From NCBI RefSeq assembly GCF_030295405.1, contig NZ_AP027080.1, forward strand, positions 3,580,001 to 3,644,000: a stretch of DNA of 64,000 nt. Reading direction: 5' to 3'. Below the pieces are notes generated by a model. It was not told where the DNA came from. It was given only the letters and a program-made list of their open reading frames with translations, and searched no databases. This DNA is from Mesoterricola silvestris. GTDB taxonomy: Bacteria > Acidobacteriota > Holophagae > Holophagales > Holophagaceae. Position numbers and translations under genes: made by a program. Of this stretch, positions 41,663 to 50,775 are shown piece by piece. Every line of letters begins with the position of its first letter. The first letter of the stretch is position 1.

Positions 41663-42956
41663 AAATCCCGTGAAAGCCAAGGTCCTGGGGCTTGCCGCAT
41701 GGGCCCGGTCCCACCGGTGGGTGGCGGGCGGGATCCCTTTGGGGATCCTCCTTCTGCTGGGCCTCATGGCCTTCACGGGCGGCAGCCGCCTCACCCATTT
41801 GACGGTCAAGGTCCTCCAGGGCGATATCCGCGATTCCGTGGACGCCACCGGCACCGTCAGCGCCGTGATCACGGTGCAGGTGGGCTCCCAGGTCTCGGGG
41901 GCCATCGCGCGGCTCAACGCGGACTTCAACAGCAAGGTCCGCAAGGGCGACGTGGTCGCCCTCATCGCGCCGGAACTCTTCCAGGGCGCCCTGCTCCAGG
42001 CCCAGGCGGACCTGGCCAATTCCAGGGCCAACGAGGTCGCCGCCGGGGCGGACCTGGCCAAGGCGAGGGCGGCCCTGGTCCGGACCCGGGCCGATTTCCA
42101 GCGCATCTCCACCCTCGCCGCCCAGAAGATCGAATCCACCGCCTCGGTGGATCTCGCCCGGGCCAACTACGAGACCGCCCAGGCCTCGGTGGAAGGCGCC
42201 GCCGCCGCGGTCCTGCAGGCCAAGGCCCAGGTGAGCCAGAAGGAGGCGGCGGTGTCCGTGGCCCGGACCAACCTGGACTACACGGTGATCCGCTCTCCCA
42301 TCGACGGAACCGTCCTGGCGCGGAACGTGGACGTCGGGCAGACCGTGGCGGCCTCCCTCCAGGCGCCGACCATTTTCACCATCGCCCAGGACCTCACCAA
42401 GATGCAGGTCTACGCCAAGGTGGACGAATCCGACGTGGGCCGCATCCAGCCCGGGCAGCCGGTCTTCTTCACCGTCGACGCCTATCCCCGGGAGCATTTC
42501 ACCGGGAAGGTCAGCCAGATCCGCATGAACCCGACCCGGGTCCAGAACGTGGTGACCTTCGACGCGATCATCGACTTCGGGAACCCCGACCTCAAGCTGT
42601 TCCCGGGCATGACGGCCTACGTCTCGATTCCCGTCGCCGCGGCCACGAACGTGGTCAAGGTGCCCAACTCGGCCCTGCGCTACCGGCCGCCCATGAGCCC
42701 GGAGGAGATCAGGACCCTCTATGCGCGCCACGGCATCGTGCCCGGCGGGAAGGACCCTTCCGGCACCGGGCGCCCCGCGCAGGCCGTGGTCTGGAAGCGG
42801 GCTTCGGACGGGTCCCTGTGGCCCGTGGAGGTGTCCCTGGGCATCACGGACCACACCTTCACGGAAGTGAAGGGCGGCGCCCTCAGGGCCGGGGATGAGG
42901 TGGTCACCACCTCCGCGGATCTCAAGAACCCCCTGCCCCAGGGAGGGCGGCGGTGA
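41655..42956 (+). CDS. MacA/HlyD-type periplasmic adaptor protein
   Basis: 433 residues from ATG 41655. One N-terminal membrane segment (about 24-42) is followed by a lipoyl half (VTVQVGSQVSGAIARL), a coiled-coil hairpin (ALLQAQADLANSRANEVAAG and on) and the returning lipoyl half IRSPIDGTVLARNVDVGQTV. The beta-barrel domain carries the KVDESDVGRIQPGQPVFF signature. The C-terminal part has an insert between the barrel and the membrane-proximal domain (MSPEEIRTLYARHGIVPGGK). It bridges the permease to an outer-membrane channel, which is not encoded here. It overlaps both neighbours. Confidence 0.92.
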   Translation: MNENPVKAKVLGLAAWARSHRWVAGGIPLGILLLLGLMAFTGGSRLTHLTVKVLQGDIRDSVDATGTVSAVITVQVGSQVSGAIARLNADFNSKVRKGDVVALIAPELFQGALLQAQADLANSRANEVAAGADLAKARAALVRTRADFQRISTLAAQKIESTASVDLARANYETAQASVEGAAAAVLQAKAQVSQKEAAVSVARTNLDYTVIRSPIDGTVLARNVDVGQTVAASLQAPTIFTIAQDLTKMQVYAKVDESDVGRIQPGQPVFFTVDAYPREHFTGKVSQIRMNPTRVQNVVTFDAIIDFGNPDLKLFPGMTAYVSIPVAAATNVVKVPNSALRYRPPMSPEEIRTLYARHGIVPGGKDPSGTGRPAQAVVWKRASDGSLWPVEVSLGITDHTFTEVKGGALRAGDEVVTTSADLKNPLPQGGRR

Positions 42957-43699
42957 GCGGAGCCGGCCCCGTGATCCGGGCCGAAGGCCTGCACAAGTAC
43001 TACGACCTGGGGGAGAGCCGGGTCCACGCCCTCCGGGGCGTCAGCGTGGACGTGGAGCGGGGCGGGTTCCTGGCCATCATGGGGGCGAGCGGCAGCGGCA
43101 AGTCCACCTTCATGAACATACTCGGGTGCCTGGACCGGCCCAGCGCCGGCAGCTACTGCCTGGATGGCGTCGACGTGGGCCACCTGTCCAAGAGGGCCCT
43201 GGCCGGCATCCGGAACGGCAAGCTGGGGTTCGTCTTCCAGGGATTCAACCTCCTTCCCAGGACCACCGCCCTGGAAAACGTCCTGCTGCCCACCCTGTAC
43301 TCGGCGGTCGCCAAGACCGAGGCCCTGGCGCGGGCCGAGGCGGCCCTGGCCCTGGTGGGCCTGGCGGACCGCATGGGGCACTACCCCTCCCAGATCTCCG
43401 GAGGCCAGCAGCAGCGGGTCGCCATCGCCCGCGCCCTGGTGAACCGGCCCTCGATTCTCCTCGCCGACGAACCCACCGGCAACCTGGACAGCCGCACCGC
43501 GGTGGAGATCATGGGGCTTTTCCAGACCCTCAATGCCCAGGGACTGACCATCGTCCTGGTCACCCACGAGCCCGATATTAGCCAGTTCGCCAAACGGGTG
43601 CTGGTCTTCCGGGACGGCCGGATCCGCAAGGACGAGCCCAACGCCGATCCGCCCAGCGCCATGGAGACGCTGGCGTCCATGCCGACGCTGGAGGACTAG
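42953..43699 (+). CDS. MacB-like ABC transporter ATPase
   Basis: 248 residues from GTG 42953, overlapping the adaptor stop by four bases. Walker A GASGSGKST (44-52), Q-loop GFVFQGFNLL, signature SGGQQQRVAIARAL, Walker B ILLADEPTGNLDS and the switch His in VLVTHEPDIS are all present, so it should be active. It powers the MacB-like permease, completing a permease-adaptor-ATPase operon. It is followed by an inverted repeat and a tRNA gene. Confidence 0.94.
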   Translation: MSGAGPVIRAEGLHKYYDLGESRVHALRGVSVDVERGGFLAIMGASGSGKSTFMNILGCLDRPSAGSYCLDGVDVGHLSKRALAGIRNGKLGFVFQGFNLLPRTTALENVLLPTLYSAVAKTEALARAEAALALVGLADRMGHYPSQISGGQQQRVAIARALVNRPSILLADEPTGNLDSRTAVEIMGLFQTLNAQGLTIVLVTHEPDISQFAKRVLVFRDGRIRKDEPNADPPSAMETLASMPTLED

Positions 43700-43704
43700 C
43701 AAGA

Positions 43705-43733
43705 GGGGAGCACCCTTCCGGCGCTCCCCCTTG
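43705..43733. terminator. Hairpin between the ABC operon and tRNA-Pro
   Basis: GGGGAGC (43705-43711) pairs with GCTCCCC (43723-43729) over seven bases. On the minus strand the stem is followed by TCTT, so it could end the tRNA transcript as well as the ABC operon. Short T-run, moderate support. Confidence 0.45.
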
Positions 43734-43740
43734 ATCCAAA

Positions 43741-43818
<78 letters not shown>

Positions 43819-43858
43819 CGAAGCATCGATCTTAACCTGAACCGGGCCTCCGGGTCCA

Positions 43859-44254
43859 TCACCCTTTCTGGCGGGTGCGCAAAAGGTCCAGCACGGCCTT
43901 GAAGGCATCGGGCTCCCGGCGCTCCCGGGGCGGCTTTTCGGGATCCGGGGGATCGCAGGGGACGATCTCCATGGAATTCATCTTGAGTTTCCAAAGGCGC
44001 AGGAGGCGTTCCTGCACCTGGGGCCACACGGCGTCCGCGGCCTTGCGGAGGTTGGGGATGAACTGGGGCTGCCAGCAGCCCACCACCAGGGTGCCGCGGC
44101 TCACCCGCAGGAGCCGGGTGTGGTTGACCAGGGCGGGGCCCACCACCAGGAGCCAGCCGTGGCGCAGGCGCGCCTCCGTGCGGGCCTGGGGGTCCGGGGG
44201 GAGGCCGGAGGCGGCCCGCAGGGGGACGAGGTCCCGGGCCCCGGAGCGCCTCAT
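43859..44254 (-). CDS. DUF721 (DciA-like) protein
   Basis: 131 residues from ATG 44254. The DUF721 core is WLLVVGPALVNHTRLLRVSRG followed by TLVVGCWQPQFIPNLRK, and the C-terminal half is charged and proline-rich. DciA, a member of this family, helps load the replicative helicase in bacteria lacking DnaC; this short protein may do so, but the family also has RNA-binding-like members. The ATG overlaps the CoA-transferase stop (ATGA). Longer in-frame extension upstream runs over the CoA-transferase gene and is not protein-like. Confidence 0.75.
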   Translation of the reverse strand: MRRSGARDLVPLRAASGLPPDPQARTEARLRHGWLLVVGPALVNHTRLLRVSRGTLVVGCWQPQFIPNLRKAADAVWPQVQERLLRLWKLKMNSMEIVPCDPPDPEKPPRERREPDAFKAVLDLLRTRQKG

Positions 44255-45366
44255 TCCGGAAGCCGGGGAGGGGGGATCCGGGACCGGGCCCGCAGGTCGT
44301 TGAAGAGCACCGGGGAGGCCAGCATGGGGATCATGCGGCCCCCGGCCTCGTCGTAGAGCGTCGTCACCAGGTGGTGGAGGGTCCCGGCCTGGCGGAAGAG
44401 GACGTCGTCCACCGTGCGCACGCGGCTGGCGGGGATGGCGTGGATGTCGCAGAAGGTGGTGGCGGCCTCCACCGTGGATGAGCGGAAATGGGCCTCCAGC
44501 AGGGGCAGGAGCCGCTCCCGGTCCGTGACCCGGCCCCGGTTGGAGCGCCACCCGGGCTCCCTGTCCAGGTCGATGCCCGCCCACATTGCGAGCAACTCGA
44601 ACTGGCGGTCGCTGCCGCAGCCCAGGGCGATCTCGCCGTCGCTGCAGGCGAAGGTCTGGTACGGGACGATGTGGGGATGGCCGTTGCCCATGCGCCGGGG
44701 GGGCTCGCCGGTCATGAGGGTCTCGGAGGCCACGTTCACCAGGGAGGCCAGGGCGGCCTCCATGAGGGGCACCTCCACGTGGAGGGCCTCCCCGGTGCGC
44801 TCCCGGTGGAGCATGGCGGCCTGGATCCCGTTGGCCAGGTAGAGCCCCGCGATGACGTCCACCACGGCCACGCCCGTCTTCATGGGGGCGCCGGGGGTCT
44901 CGCCGGTGATGGACATGAGGCCGCTCTCGGCCTGGAGGACGAAATCGTAGCCTGGGCGCCTGGCAGCCGGCACGTCCGAGGCGAATCCCCGCACGGAGGC
45001 CACGATGAGCTTGGGGTAGCGCTCGTGGATCTGCTCCCAGGTGAAGCCCAGGGCCTCGGCGGAATCCGGCAGGAAGTTCTCCACCAGCACGTCGGCGGTG
45101 GTCATGAGCTCGGCCAGGATGGCCCTGCAGCCCTCCTCCTCCAGGTCCAGCGCCAGGCTGCGCTTGCCGCGGTTGGCGCACCGGAAGTAGGCGCTCTCCC
45201 CGGTGCCCGGTTCGAAGGGCGGGCCCCAGCCCCGGGTGGGGTCGCCGGTGGGGGGTTCGATCTTCAGGACCTCGGCGCCGAAATCCGCCAGCAGCTGGGT
45301 GGCGAAGGGCCCCGCCAGGATGCGGGAGAAGTCCAGGATCTTGTAGTGGGAGAGGAGGTGGGACAC
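44251..45366 (-). CDS. CaiB/BaiF-family CoA transferase
   Basis: 371 residues starting at GTG 45366 (SHLLSHYKILDFSRILAGPFA). Family III motifs are present: ILAGPFATQLLADFGAEVLKIE, split here as LAGPFATQLL and ADFGAEVLKIE, then NRGKRSLALDL, and the Asp-containing AARRPGYDFVLQAESGLM, where the catalytic Asp is expected. It moves CoA between carboxylic acids such as carnitine, formate/oxalate or aromatic acids; the substrate is unknown. No acyl-CoA enzymes are adjacent. It follows the YmdB-type gene by 11 bases and overlaps DUF721. Confidence 0.88.
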   Translation of the reverse strand: MSHLLSHYKILDFSRILAGPFATQLLADFGAEVLKIEPPTGDPTRGWGPPFEPGTGESAYFRCANRGKRSLALDLEEEGCRAILAELMTTADVLVENFLPDSAEALGFTWEQIHERYPKLIVASVRGFASDVPAARRPGYDFVLQAESGLMSITGETPGAPMKTGVAVVDVIAGLYLANGIQAAMLHRERTGEALHVEVPLMEAALASLVNVASETLMTGEPPRRMGNGHPHIVPYQTFACSDGEIALGCGSDRQFELLAMWAGIDLDREPGWRSNRGRVTDRERLLPLLEAHFRSSTVEAATTFCDIHAIPASRVRTVDDVLFRQAGTLHHLVTTLYDEAGGRMIPMLASPVLFNDLRARSRIPPPRLPE

Positions 45367-45377
45367 GGGCCGGTTTC

Positions 45378-46151
45378 TCAGGGGAGCGTCTTGAGGATAC
45401 GCTGGATCGACTGCGCCTTCCGCCCTTCCGTGACCACCAGGACGCCGTGGAGCTGGGGGTCCCCCTCGGCCACGTCCCACTTCTCCCCCTTGACCTTCAG
45501 GAAGCGGCTGAGGCTGGACTCCTTGGCCATCCCGATGACCCCCCCGTAGGGCCCCGTCATGCCCAGGTCCGTGACGTAGGCGGTGCCCCCGGGCAGGACC
45601 TTGGCGTCCAGGGTGGGCACGTGGGTATGGGTGCCCAGGACCGCCGCGACCCGGCCGTCCAGGTACCAGCCCATGGCCTGGGCCTCGCTGGTGGCCTCGG
45701 CGTGCATGTCCACCAGGACGATGTCGGCCCGCTCCCGGGCCAGGATGGCGTCGACGCACCGGAAGGGGTCGTCGCAGGTGGGCATGTGGACCCGCCCCAT
45801 GAGGTTGATGACCAGGATCTCCTGGCCCCCGGGGGTGTGGAGCTTCACGTAGCCGTTGCCCGGGGTGCCCGGGGGGTAGTTGGCGGGCCTCAGGAGCCGC
45901 GACTCCACCTGGAAGTAGGGGACGATGTCCTTCACGTCGAAGGCGTGGTTCCCGGTGGTGATGACATTGACCCCCAGGTCCTCGAACCACTGGCGGGCGA
46001 TGCGCTCGGTGATGCCGTGCCCGTGGGCCGCGTTCTCGCCGTTGACGACGATGAAATCCAGGGCCAGTTCGCGCCGGAGGACGGGCAGATGCGCCTCCAC
46101 CAGCCGCCGGCCGGGTTCCCCCACCACATCTCCCAGAACGAGAATCCTCAT
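45378..46151 (-). CDS. YmdB-like metallophosphoesterase (TIGR00282)
   Basis: 257 residues. The calcineurin-like metal ligands are LGDVVGEPGR, VNGENAAHGHGIT, TGNHAFD, DMHAEATSEAQ and GTHTHVPT, the pattern of B. subtilis YmdB, a 2',3'-cyclic nucleotide phosphodiesterase with a broad effect on gene expression and biofilm formation. In many bacteria it sits near rny and cell-envelope genes; here the downstream neighbours are a CoA transferase and DUF721. It appears to be the first gene of this minus-strand operon. Confidence 0.92.
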   Translation of the reverse strand: MRILVLGDVVGEPGRRLVEAHLPVLRRELALDFIVVNGENAAHGHGITERIARQWFEDLGVNVITTGNHAFDVKDIVPYFQVESRLLRPANYPPGTPGNGYVKLHTPGGQEILVINLMGRVHMPTCDDPFRCVDAILARERADIVLVDMHAEATSEAQAMGWYLDGRVAAVLGTHTHVPTLDAKVLPGGTAYVTDLGMTGPYGGVIGMAKESSLSRFLKVKGEKWDVAEGDPQLHGVLVVTEGRKAQSIQRILKTLP

Positions 46152-46331
46152 GGGGAAACCTTAACAGGCTTGGCGGAAGGCCGCCTACGGGGTGGGACGG
46201 ACCGGGGCCGCCCGCGATTTTTTCAACTTTCCCAGGCACCGGAGCCTCCATAGCGGCACCAGAGAATTGAATACCCCCTGCCGGTCCGCCCGGGCCGATC
46301 CTGCTAGGCTTAGACTTTTAACGAGTGCCGC
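46152..46331. promoter_or_regulatory. Divergent region before the S55 peptidase gene
   Basis: Contains TTGAAT (46267-46272) and TAGGCT (46305-46310), but the spacing is too long for one promoter. GATTTTTTC lies at 46217-46225. No convincing promoter or operator was found and no gene is supported. Confidence 0.3.
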
Positions 46332-48104
46332 ATGCCCTTGCCCTTGAGATCCTTGATCATTTCATGCGTTCTGGCCCTCCTCGGGCCCCTGGCGACGGCC
46401 GCCGCGCAACCCCCCGCCACCATGGGGGTCAGCGAGATCCGCACCGGCATGAAGGGCGTGGGCCGCACCGTCTGGCAGGGCGGGAAGATCGAGACGTTCC
46501 AGTTCGAGGTGCTGGGCCTCCAGAAGAACTTCGCCCCCGGCCGGAGCCTCATCCTGGTGCGCGCCAGCGGCGGCCCCCTGGCCAACACCGGGATCCTCGC
46601 GGGCATGAGCGGCTCCCCCTGCTACATCGACGGCAAGCTCATCGGGGCCCTTTCCATCGGCTTCGCCTTCGAGAAGGAGCCCATCGGAGGGATCACCCCC
46701 ATCGGCGAGATGCTGGACGGCCTCCGGGACCTCACCGAGGCGCCCTCCACCCGCACCCCCCTGATCCTTCCCCGCATGGAGCCCCCCAAGGTCCTGAAGT
46801 CCGCCCTCCTGGGGCACATGGTCCCCGTGAGCGAGATCCTGGGCACCACGGAGGTCCCCGAAGGGGGCCAGATGCTGCCCATCCCCGTGTTCGGGGCCTC
46901 CACCGCCCCGGAGCTGCAGTCCCTGTGGGCCGGGCTGCCCCTGAAACCCATGGGGGCCGTGGCGGCCGGAACCGGCACCGGGGAGGCCAGCCCCCTGGAA
47001 CCCGGCGGCATGGTGGCGGTGAACCTCGTGCAGGGCGACCTGGAGATGTCGGCCTCCGGCACCATCACGTACCTTTCCGGGAAGAAGGTCCTCTGCTTCG
47101 GCCACCAGCTCTTCAACCTGGGGGCCGTGGACCTGCCCCTTTGGTCGGCCTCGGTGGCCGTGTGCGTGCCCAACTACAACAGCTCGTTCAAGCTCTCCCA
47201 GTCCGTGGCCCCGGTGGGCGCCCTGCGCCTGGACCGGAGCATGGGCATCGCGGCCCTCCTGGGCGCCGAGCCCCGCATGGTGCCCATGCGCGTGGGGCTG
47301 AACCTGGGCGGCAGGCGCAACCTCAACTTCAAATTCGAGCTCATGGACCACCCGGTGGTCACGCCCAACCTGGCCGCCATGGTGCTGGCCCAGACCATCT
47401 CCACCTACGTGCGGGGCGCGGGCTTCCAGAGCCTCTCCCTCCAGGGCAACATCAAGCTCGCCGGGCACCCCGCCATCGAGATCGAGAACATGGTGGCCGA
47501 CCTCAACGCCAACCGCATGGCCATGTATCTGGGCGGCATCCTCCAGGTGCTCACCATGAACCCCTGGGAGCGCCCGGTGGTGGAGGGCATCAGCCTCACC
47601 GTCAAGGCCGAGGAGCGCCTGGACCTCACGGCCATCAGCGGCGTGCGCACCCTCAAGGCCCGGGTGAAGCGGGGGCAGACCCTGCCGGTGTACGTGGTCC
47701 TGCAGAACATCCAGGGCGTGAAGGAGACCACCACCATGAACCTCTTCGTGCCGCCCTCGGCGCGGCCCGGCAAGGCCACGCTGCTGGTGGGCGACGGGTT
47801 CAGCCTCATCAACGCCGATCCCGACGAGCGGGCCATCGACGTCTCGGGCCTGGGCGACCTGGTGCGCATGCTCAACGGCGGCATGCGCAACAACCACGCC
47901 TACGCGCTCCTGGTGCAGACCCAGCCCGGGGCGGGCCTCCGGGGCGCGCGCATCGAGGGCGTGCCCCCGACGATCACGGCGATGCTGGGCGCCGACGGCG
48001 ATTTCAACGCCAACCGGCTGCAGCGCCAGATCATCAGTCGCGGCGTCCTGCCCCTCGAATCCGAGGTGCGGGGCCTCATCAGCATGGAACTTGAAGTCGA
48101 ATAG
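46332..48104 (+). CDS. SpoIVB-type S55 serine peptidase domain protein
   Basis: 590 residues with a signal peptide (SLIISCVLALLGPLATAAAQ). The N-terminal domain MGVSEIRTGMKGVGRTVWQG and the catalytic-Ser loop LAGMSGSPCYIDGKLIGA (90-107) match the SpoIVB S55 family. In spore formers SpoIVB triggers sigma-K processing; this organism shows no sporulation genes here, so the role must be different, probably periplasmic proteolysis or signalling. The ~450 C-terminal residues are beta-rich and lack a recognised domain. A secreted propeller-like protein begins 19 bases downstream. Confidence 0.87.
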   Translation: MPLPLRSLIISCVLALLGPLATAAAQPPATMGVSEIRTGMKGVGRTVWQGGKIETFQFEVLGLQKNFAPGRSLILVRASGGPLANTGILAGMSGSPCYIDGKLIGALSIGFAFEKEPIGGITPIGEMLDGLRDLTEAPSTRTPLILPRMEPPKVLKSALLGHMVPVSEILGTTEVPEGGQMLPIPVFGASTAPELQSLWAGLPLKPMGAVAAGTGTGEASPLEPGGMVAVNLVQGDLEMSASGTITYLSGKKVLCFGHQLFNLGAVDLPLWSASVAVCVPNYNSSFKLSQSVAPVGALRLDRSMGIAALLGAEPRMVPMRVGLNLGGRRNLNFKFELMDHPVVTPNLAAMVLAQTISTYVRGAGFQSLSLQGNIKLAGHPAIEIENMVADLNANRMAMYLGGILQVLTMNPWERPVVEGISLTVKAEERLDLTAISGVRTLKARVKRGQTLPVYVVLQNIQGVKETTTMNLFVPPSARPGKATLLVGDGFSLINADPDERAIDVSGLGDLVRMLNGGMRNNHAYALLVQTQPGAGLRGARIEGVPPTITAMLGADGDFNANRLQRQIISRGVLPLESEVRGLISMELEVE

Positions 48105-48122
48105 GCGCACGTGGAGACCATG

Positions 48123-50243
48123 ATGAAGAACCTCACCCCCGCACTGGGCACGATCCTCCTCGCTTCGGCGGGCATCGTCTCGGCCCAGCAACCCTCGGCC
48201 ACGTTCGCGTCGTTCAACGACTGGCTCACGTCCGACGCCAAGGGCGTGCGCATCGGCGCGGACGGCAAGCTCCGCCTCGCCCCCGGCCTCCGGCGCGTGG
48301 GCACCCTCCCCGAGGGCGTCGTGTGGGCCGCCGTTCCCGACGGCTCCGGGGGCGCCTACCTCAGCGCGGGCAACGAAGGCAAGCTCTTCCACTACACCGC
48401 CGGCCAGGTCAAGCCCCTGGCCCAGGTCAAGGGCGGCATCGTCTTCGCCATGGCCCGCCTGGGCCAGGACCTGATCGTCGCCCCCAGCGGGGAGAACAAG
48501 CTGTTCCGGGTGACCCCGGGGGGCGAGGTGAAGCCCTTCGCGGACATCGACGCGCGCCTGGTGTGGGCCATGGCCGTGGACGGCACGGAACTGGTGCTGG
48601 CCGGGGGCGGGGAAAAGGGCGCCGCCCTGGTCCTGGCCCGGGAAGGGCACAGCCGCAAGCTGGCCGAACTGCCCGAGGAGACCGCCTTCACGGCCCTGGC
48701 CTCCGACGGCAAGGGCGGCTACTACCTGGGCTCCCACGGCAGGGGCCTGGTGCTCCACTACACCGGCGTGCGCACCGGGGACCGCATGGAGACCCTCATG
48801 GCCACGGGCTTCGAGGAAGTGCGCGCCCTGGTGGTGGAAGGCGGCGAGGTGTTCGCCGGGGCCACCAACGGCCTCTCCAGCAAGTTCGCCTCCGGCAGCC
48901 TGGAGCGCCGGGAGGGCTACCTGGCCGAGCCCGGCACCACGACCAAGTCCGCCGTCATCCGCCTGGACAAGGACCGGGTCCCCCAGACCCTGTGGCAGAG
49001 CGCCCAGAACCAGATCTTCGCGCTGACGGCCTGGAACGGCCAGCTCCTGGTGGGCACCGGCAACCGGTCCCGGCTCTTCGCGCTGCCCCTTTCGGAAAAG
49101 GCCCGGGGCGAGTCCCCCTTCAGCGCCCTCCAGGACCTGGGCGCGGCCCAGGCCACGGCCTTCCTGCGCGTGGGCTCCGACCTGATGGTGGTGGCCTCCA
49201 ACCCCGCCGAACTCCACCTCCTCAACGAGAGCCAGGCCACGGACGGCACCATCGAGAGCCGGGTGCTCAAGGCCTCCCCCCTCGCGGACTGGGGCCGAGC
49301 CTACGTGGAGGCCGAGACGCCCCAGGGCACCGGCGTGGAATTCCAGTTCCGCACCGGTTCCACCGAGACCCCGGACGGCACCTGGTCCCCCTGGACCCCG
49401 CCCCTCCTCAGCGGCGAGCGCCCCCACGTGGCCCCGGCCCGCTTCGCCCAGTTCCGCCTCAAGCTCGCCAGCACCCGGGGCGGGGCGACGCCTTCCGTGG
49501 AGGGCGTGCGGGTCCACTGGGCCAACCGGAACCTGGCGCCCCTGTGGGAATCCGTGGACATCATGCCTCCGGGGCTGGTGGTCACCCGCACCGCGCCCCC
49601 CGACGACATCGGCATCGAGCGGGTACCCCTGGAGACGCAGAAGCTCATTCCCGCCCTGGCCTACGCCGGCAGCGAGAAGCGCAGCTTCCGCCGGGGCGCC
49701 CAGGCCTTCTTCTTCCACGTGGCCGACCCCAACGGCGACCAGCTGGAGTTCGGCCTCCGCCTCCTGCCCGAAAGCGGCGCCCCCATCGAACTGGAAAAGG
49801 CCTGGAAGGAGCGGTTCTTCACCTTCGACACCCTCGCCGTGCCCGACGGCAAGTACCGCCTGGAGATCACCGCCTCCGACGCCCCCAGCCAGCCCCTCAA
49901 CACCGCCCTGACGTCCACCCTGCGCACCGCGCCCTTCCTCATCGACCACACCCCGCCCGTCATCACCGAACTCACCGCCACCCCCGAGGTGGACGGCGTG
50001 CGGGTGCGCTTCACCGCCCGGGACCAGACCTCGGTCCTCAAGGAGGCCGCCCTGTCCGCCGACGGCGACGCCTGGGTCCAGGTGGCCCCGGACACCCGGA
50101 TCTTCGACACGAAGGAGGCCACCTTCAACGTGCTGGTCCCCCGGGCCCGCATCAAGGGCAGCCGGGTCCTGGTGAAGGTCACGGACCTCTCCAACAACGA
50201 GCAGACGGCCACCGTGGCCATCGGCGAGGTCAAGAAGAAGTAG
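48123..50243 (+). CDS. Secreted beta-propeller-like protein with C-terminal Ig-like domains
   Basis: 706 residues from ATG 48123, six bases after GGAG; starts at 48111 (GTG) and 48120 (ATG) are weaker. A signal peptide (ALGTILLASAGIVSAQQ) is followed by repeats resembling propeller blades: VWAAVPDGSGGAYLSAGNEG, DLIVAPSGENKLFRV and YYLGSHGRGLVLHY. The C-terminal third reads like Ig/fibronectin-type beta domains (VWTPPLLS-type strands, PVITELTATPEVDGVRVRF). Function unknown. It follows the S55 peptidase closely on the same strand, so it could be its substrate, partner or regulator (inference). It overlaps the converging HutD gene by 14 bases. Confidence 0.78.
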   Translation: MKNLTPALGTILLASAGIVSAQQPSATFASFNDWLTSDAKGVRIGADGKLRLAPGLRRVGTLPEGVVWAAVPDGSGGAYLSAGNEGKLFHYTAGQVKPLAQVKGGIVFAMARLGQDLIVAPSGENKLFRVTPGGEVKPFADIDARLVWAMAVDGTELVLAGGGEKGAALVLAREGHSRKLAELPEETAFTALASDGKGGYYLGSHGRGLVLHYTGVRTGDRMETLMATGFEEVRALVVEGGEVFAGATNGLSSKFASGSLERREGYLAEPGTTTKSAVIRLDKDRVPQTLWQSAQNQIFALTAWNGQLLVGTGNRSRLFALPLSEKARGESPFSALQDLGAAQATAFLRVGSDLMVVASNPAELHLLNESQATDGTIESRVLKASPLADWGRAYVEAETPQGTGVEFQFRTGSTETPDGTWSPWTPPLLSGERPHVAPARFAQFRLKLASTRGGATPSVEGVRVHWANRNLAPLWESVDIMPPGLVVTRTAPPDDIGIERVPLETQKLIPALAYAGSEKRSFRRGAQAFFFHVADPNGDQLEFGLRLLPESGAPIELEKAWKERFFTFDTLAVPDGKYRLEITASDAPSQPLNTALTSTLRTAPFLIDHTPPVITELTATPEVDGVRVRFTARDQTSVLKEAALSADGDAWVQVAPDTRIFDTKEATFNVLVPRARIKGSRVLVKVTDLSNNEQTATVAIGEVKKK

Positions 50244-50775
50244 TCAGCTCCACCACGGCCATCACCCCATCCCCCCGGGCCTCCCCCCCGCCCTCCCACT
50301 CCAGGAGGTCCAGGGGGCCGAGGACCTGCCCCGCGATCTCGAGGGTGCCCTCCAGGCACACCACCACCAGCACCTGCGCCCTGGGCAGCGGCGCGGGGGC
50401 CGCGAGGACGCTGAGCCGGTGCCGGGCCCGGCCCCGGGCCGACAGGACGTTGAAGTCCCGGCAGGGCCCCCCCAGGAGCCGCCCGGAGGTCGCCCAGTCC
50501 CCGGAGAAGGCCACGGGCCGCAGGGGGCCCTCCAGGAGCTGGGTGCCGTGCTCCCCGTGGTCGAGCTCCAGGGCTCCTGAGAGGACCATGAGGCTGCGGT
50601 CCACGCCCGGGAAGCGGGAGAAGGGGCCCGAGGCGGGCACGTCGGCCATGCTGATGCGCCAGAGGAAATCCCCCGCCAGGGACGCGCCGGGGGGATGGAT
50701 GAGGAGCTCCGTGGTGGAGCCCCCCCCATCCTTCCAGGGCATGGCGCGATAGTCGGCCGGGCCCAGCCTGCGCAT
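50230..50775 (-). CDS. HutD/Ves-family cupin
   Basis: 181 residues starting MRRLGPADYRAMPWKDGGGSTTELL (interrupted here: the family start is xxMPWKNGGGxTxE), with WRISMADV and RSLMVLSGALELDHG typical of HutD/Ves. The fold is a bicupin. HutD accompanies histidine-use genes in Pseudomonas and is thought to limit urocanate or formylglutamate, but no hut genes are seen here. Its ATG overlaps the sppA stop by one base (TGATG), so it is coupled to sppA translation. Its 3' end overlaps the converging 48123-50243 gene. Confidence 0.88.
   Translation of the reverse strand: MRRLGPADYRAMPWKDGGGSTTELLIHPPGASLAGDFLWRISMADVPASGPFSRFPGVDRSLMVLSGALELDHGEHGTQLLEGPLRPVAFSGDWATSGRLLGGPCRDFNVLSARGRARHRLSVLAAPAPLPRAQVLVVVCLEGTLEIAGQVLGPLDLLEWEGGGEARGDGVMAVVELTTSS

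Noticed and set aside
46362-49949. 1195-codon minus-strand frame opposite the S55 and propeller genes
   Set aside because: Low-complexity translation; both plus-strand genes have signal peptides and motifs.
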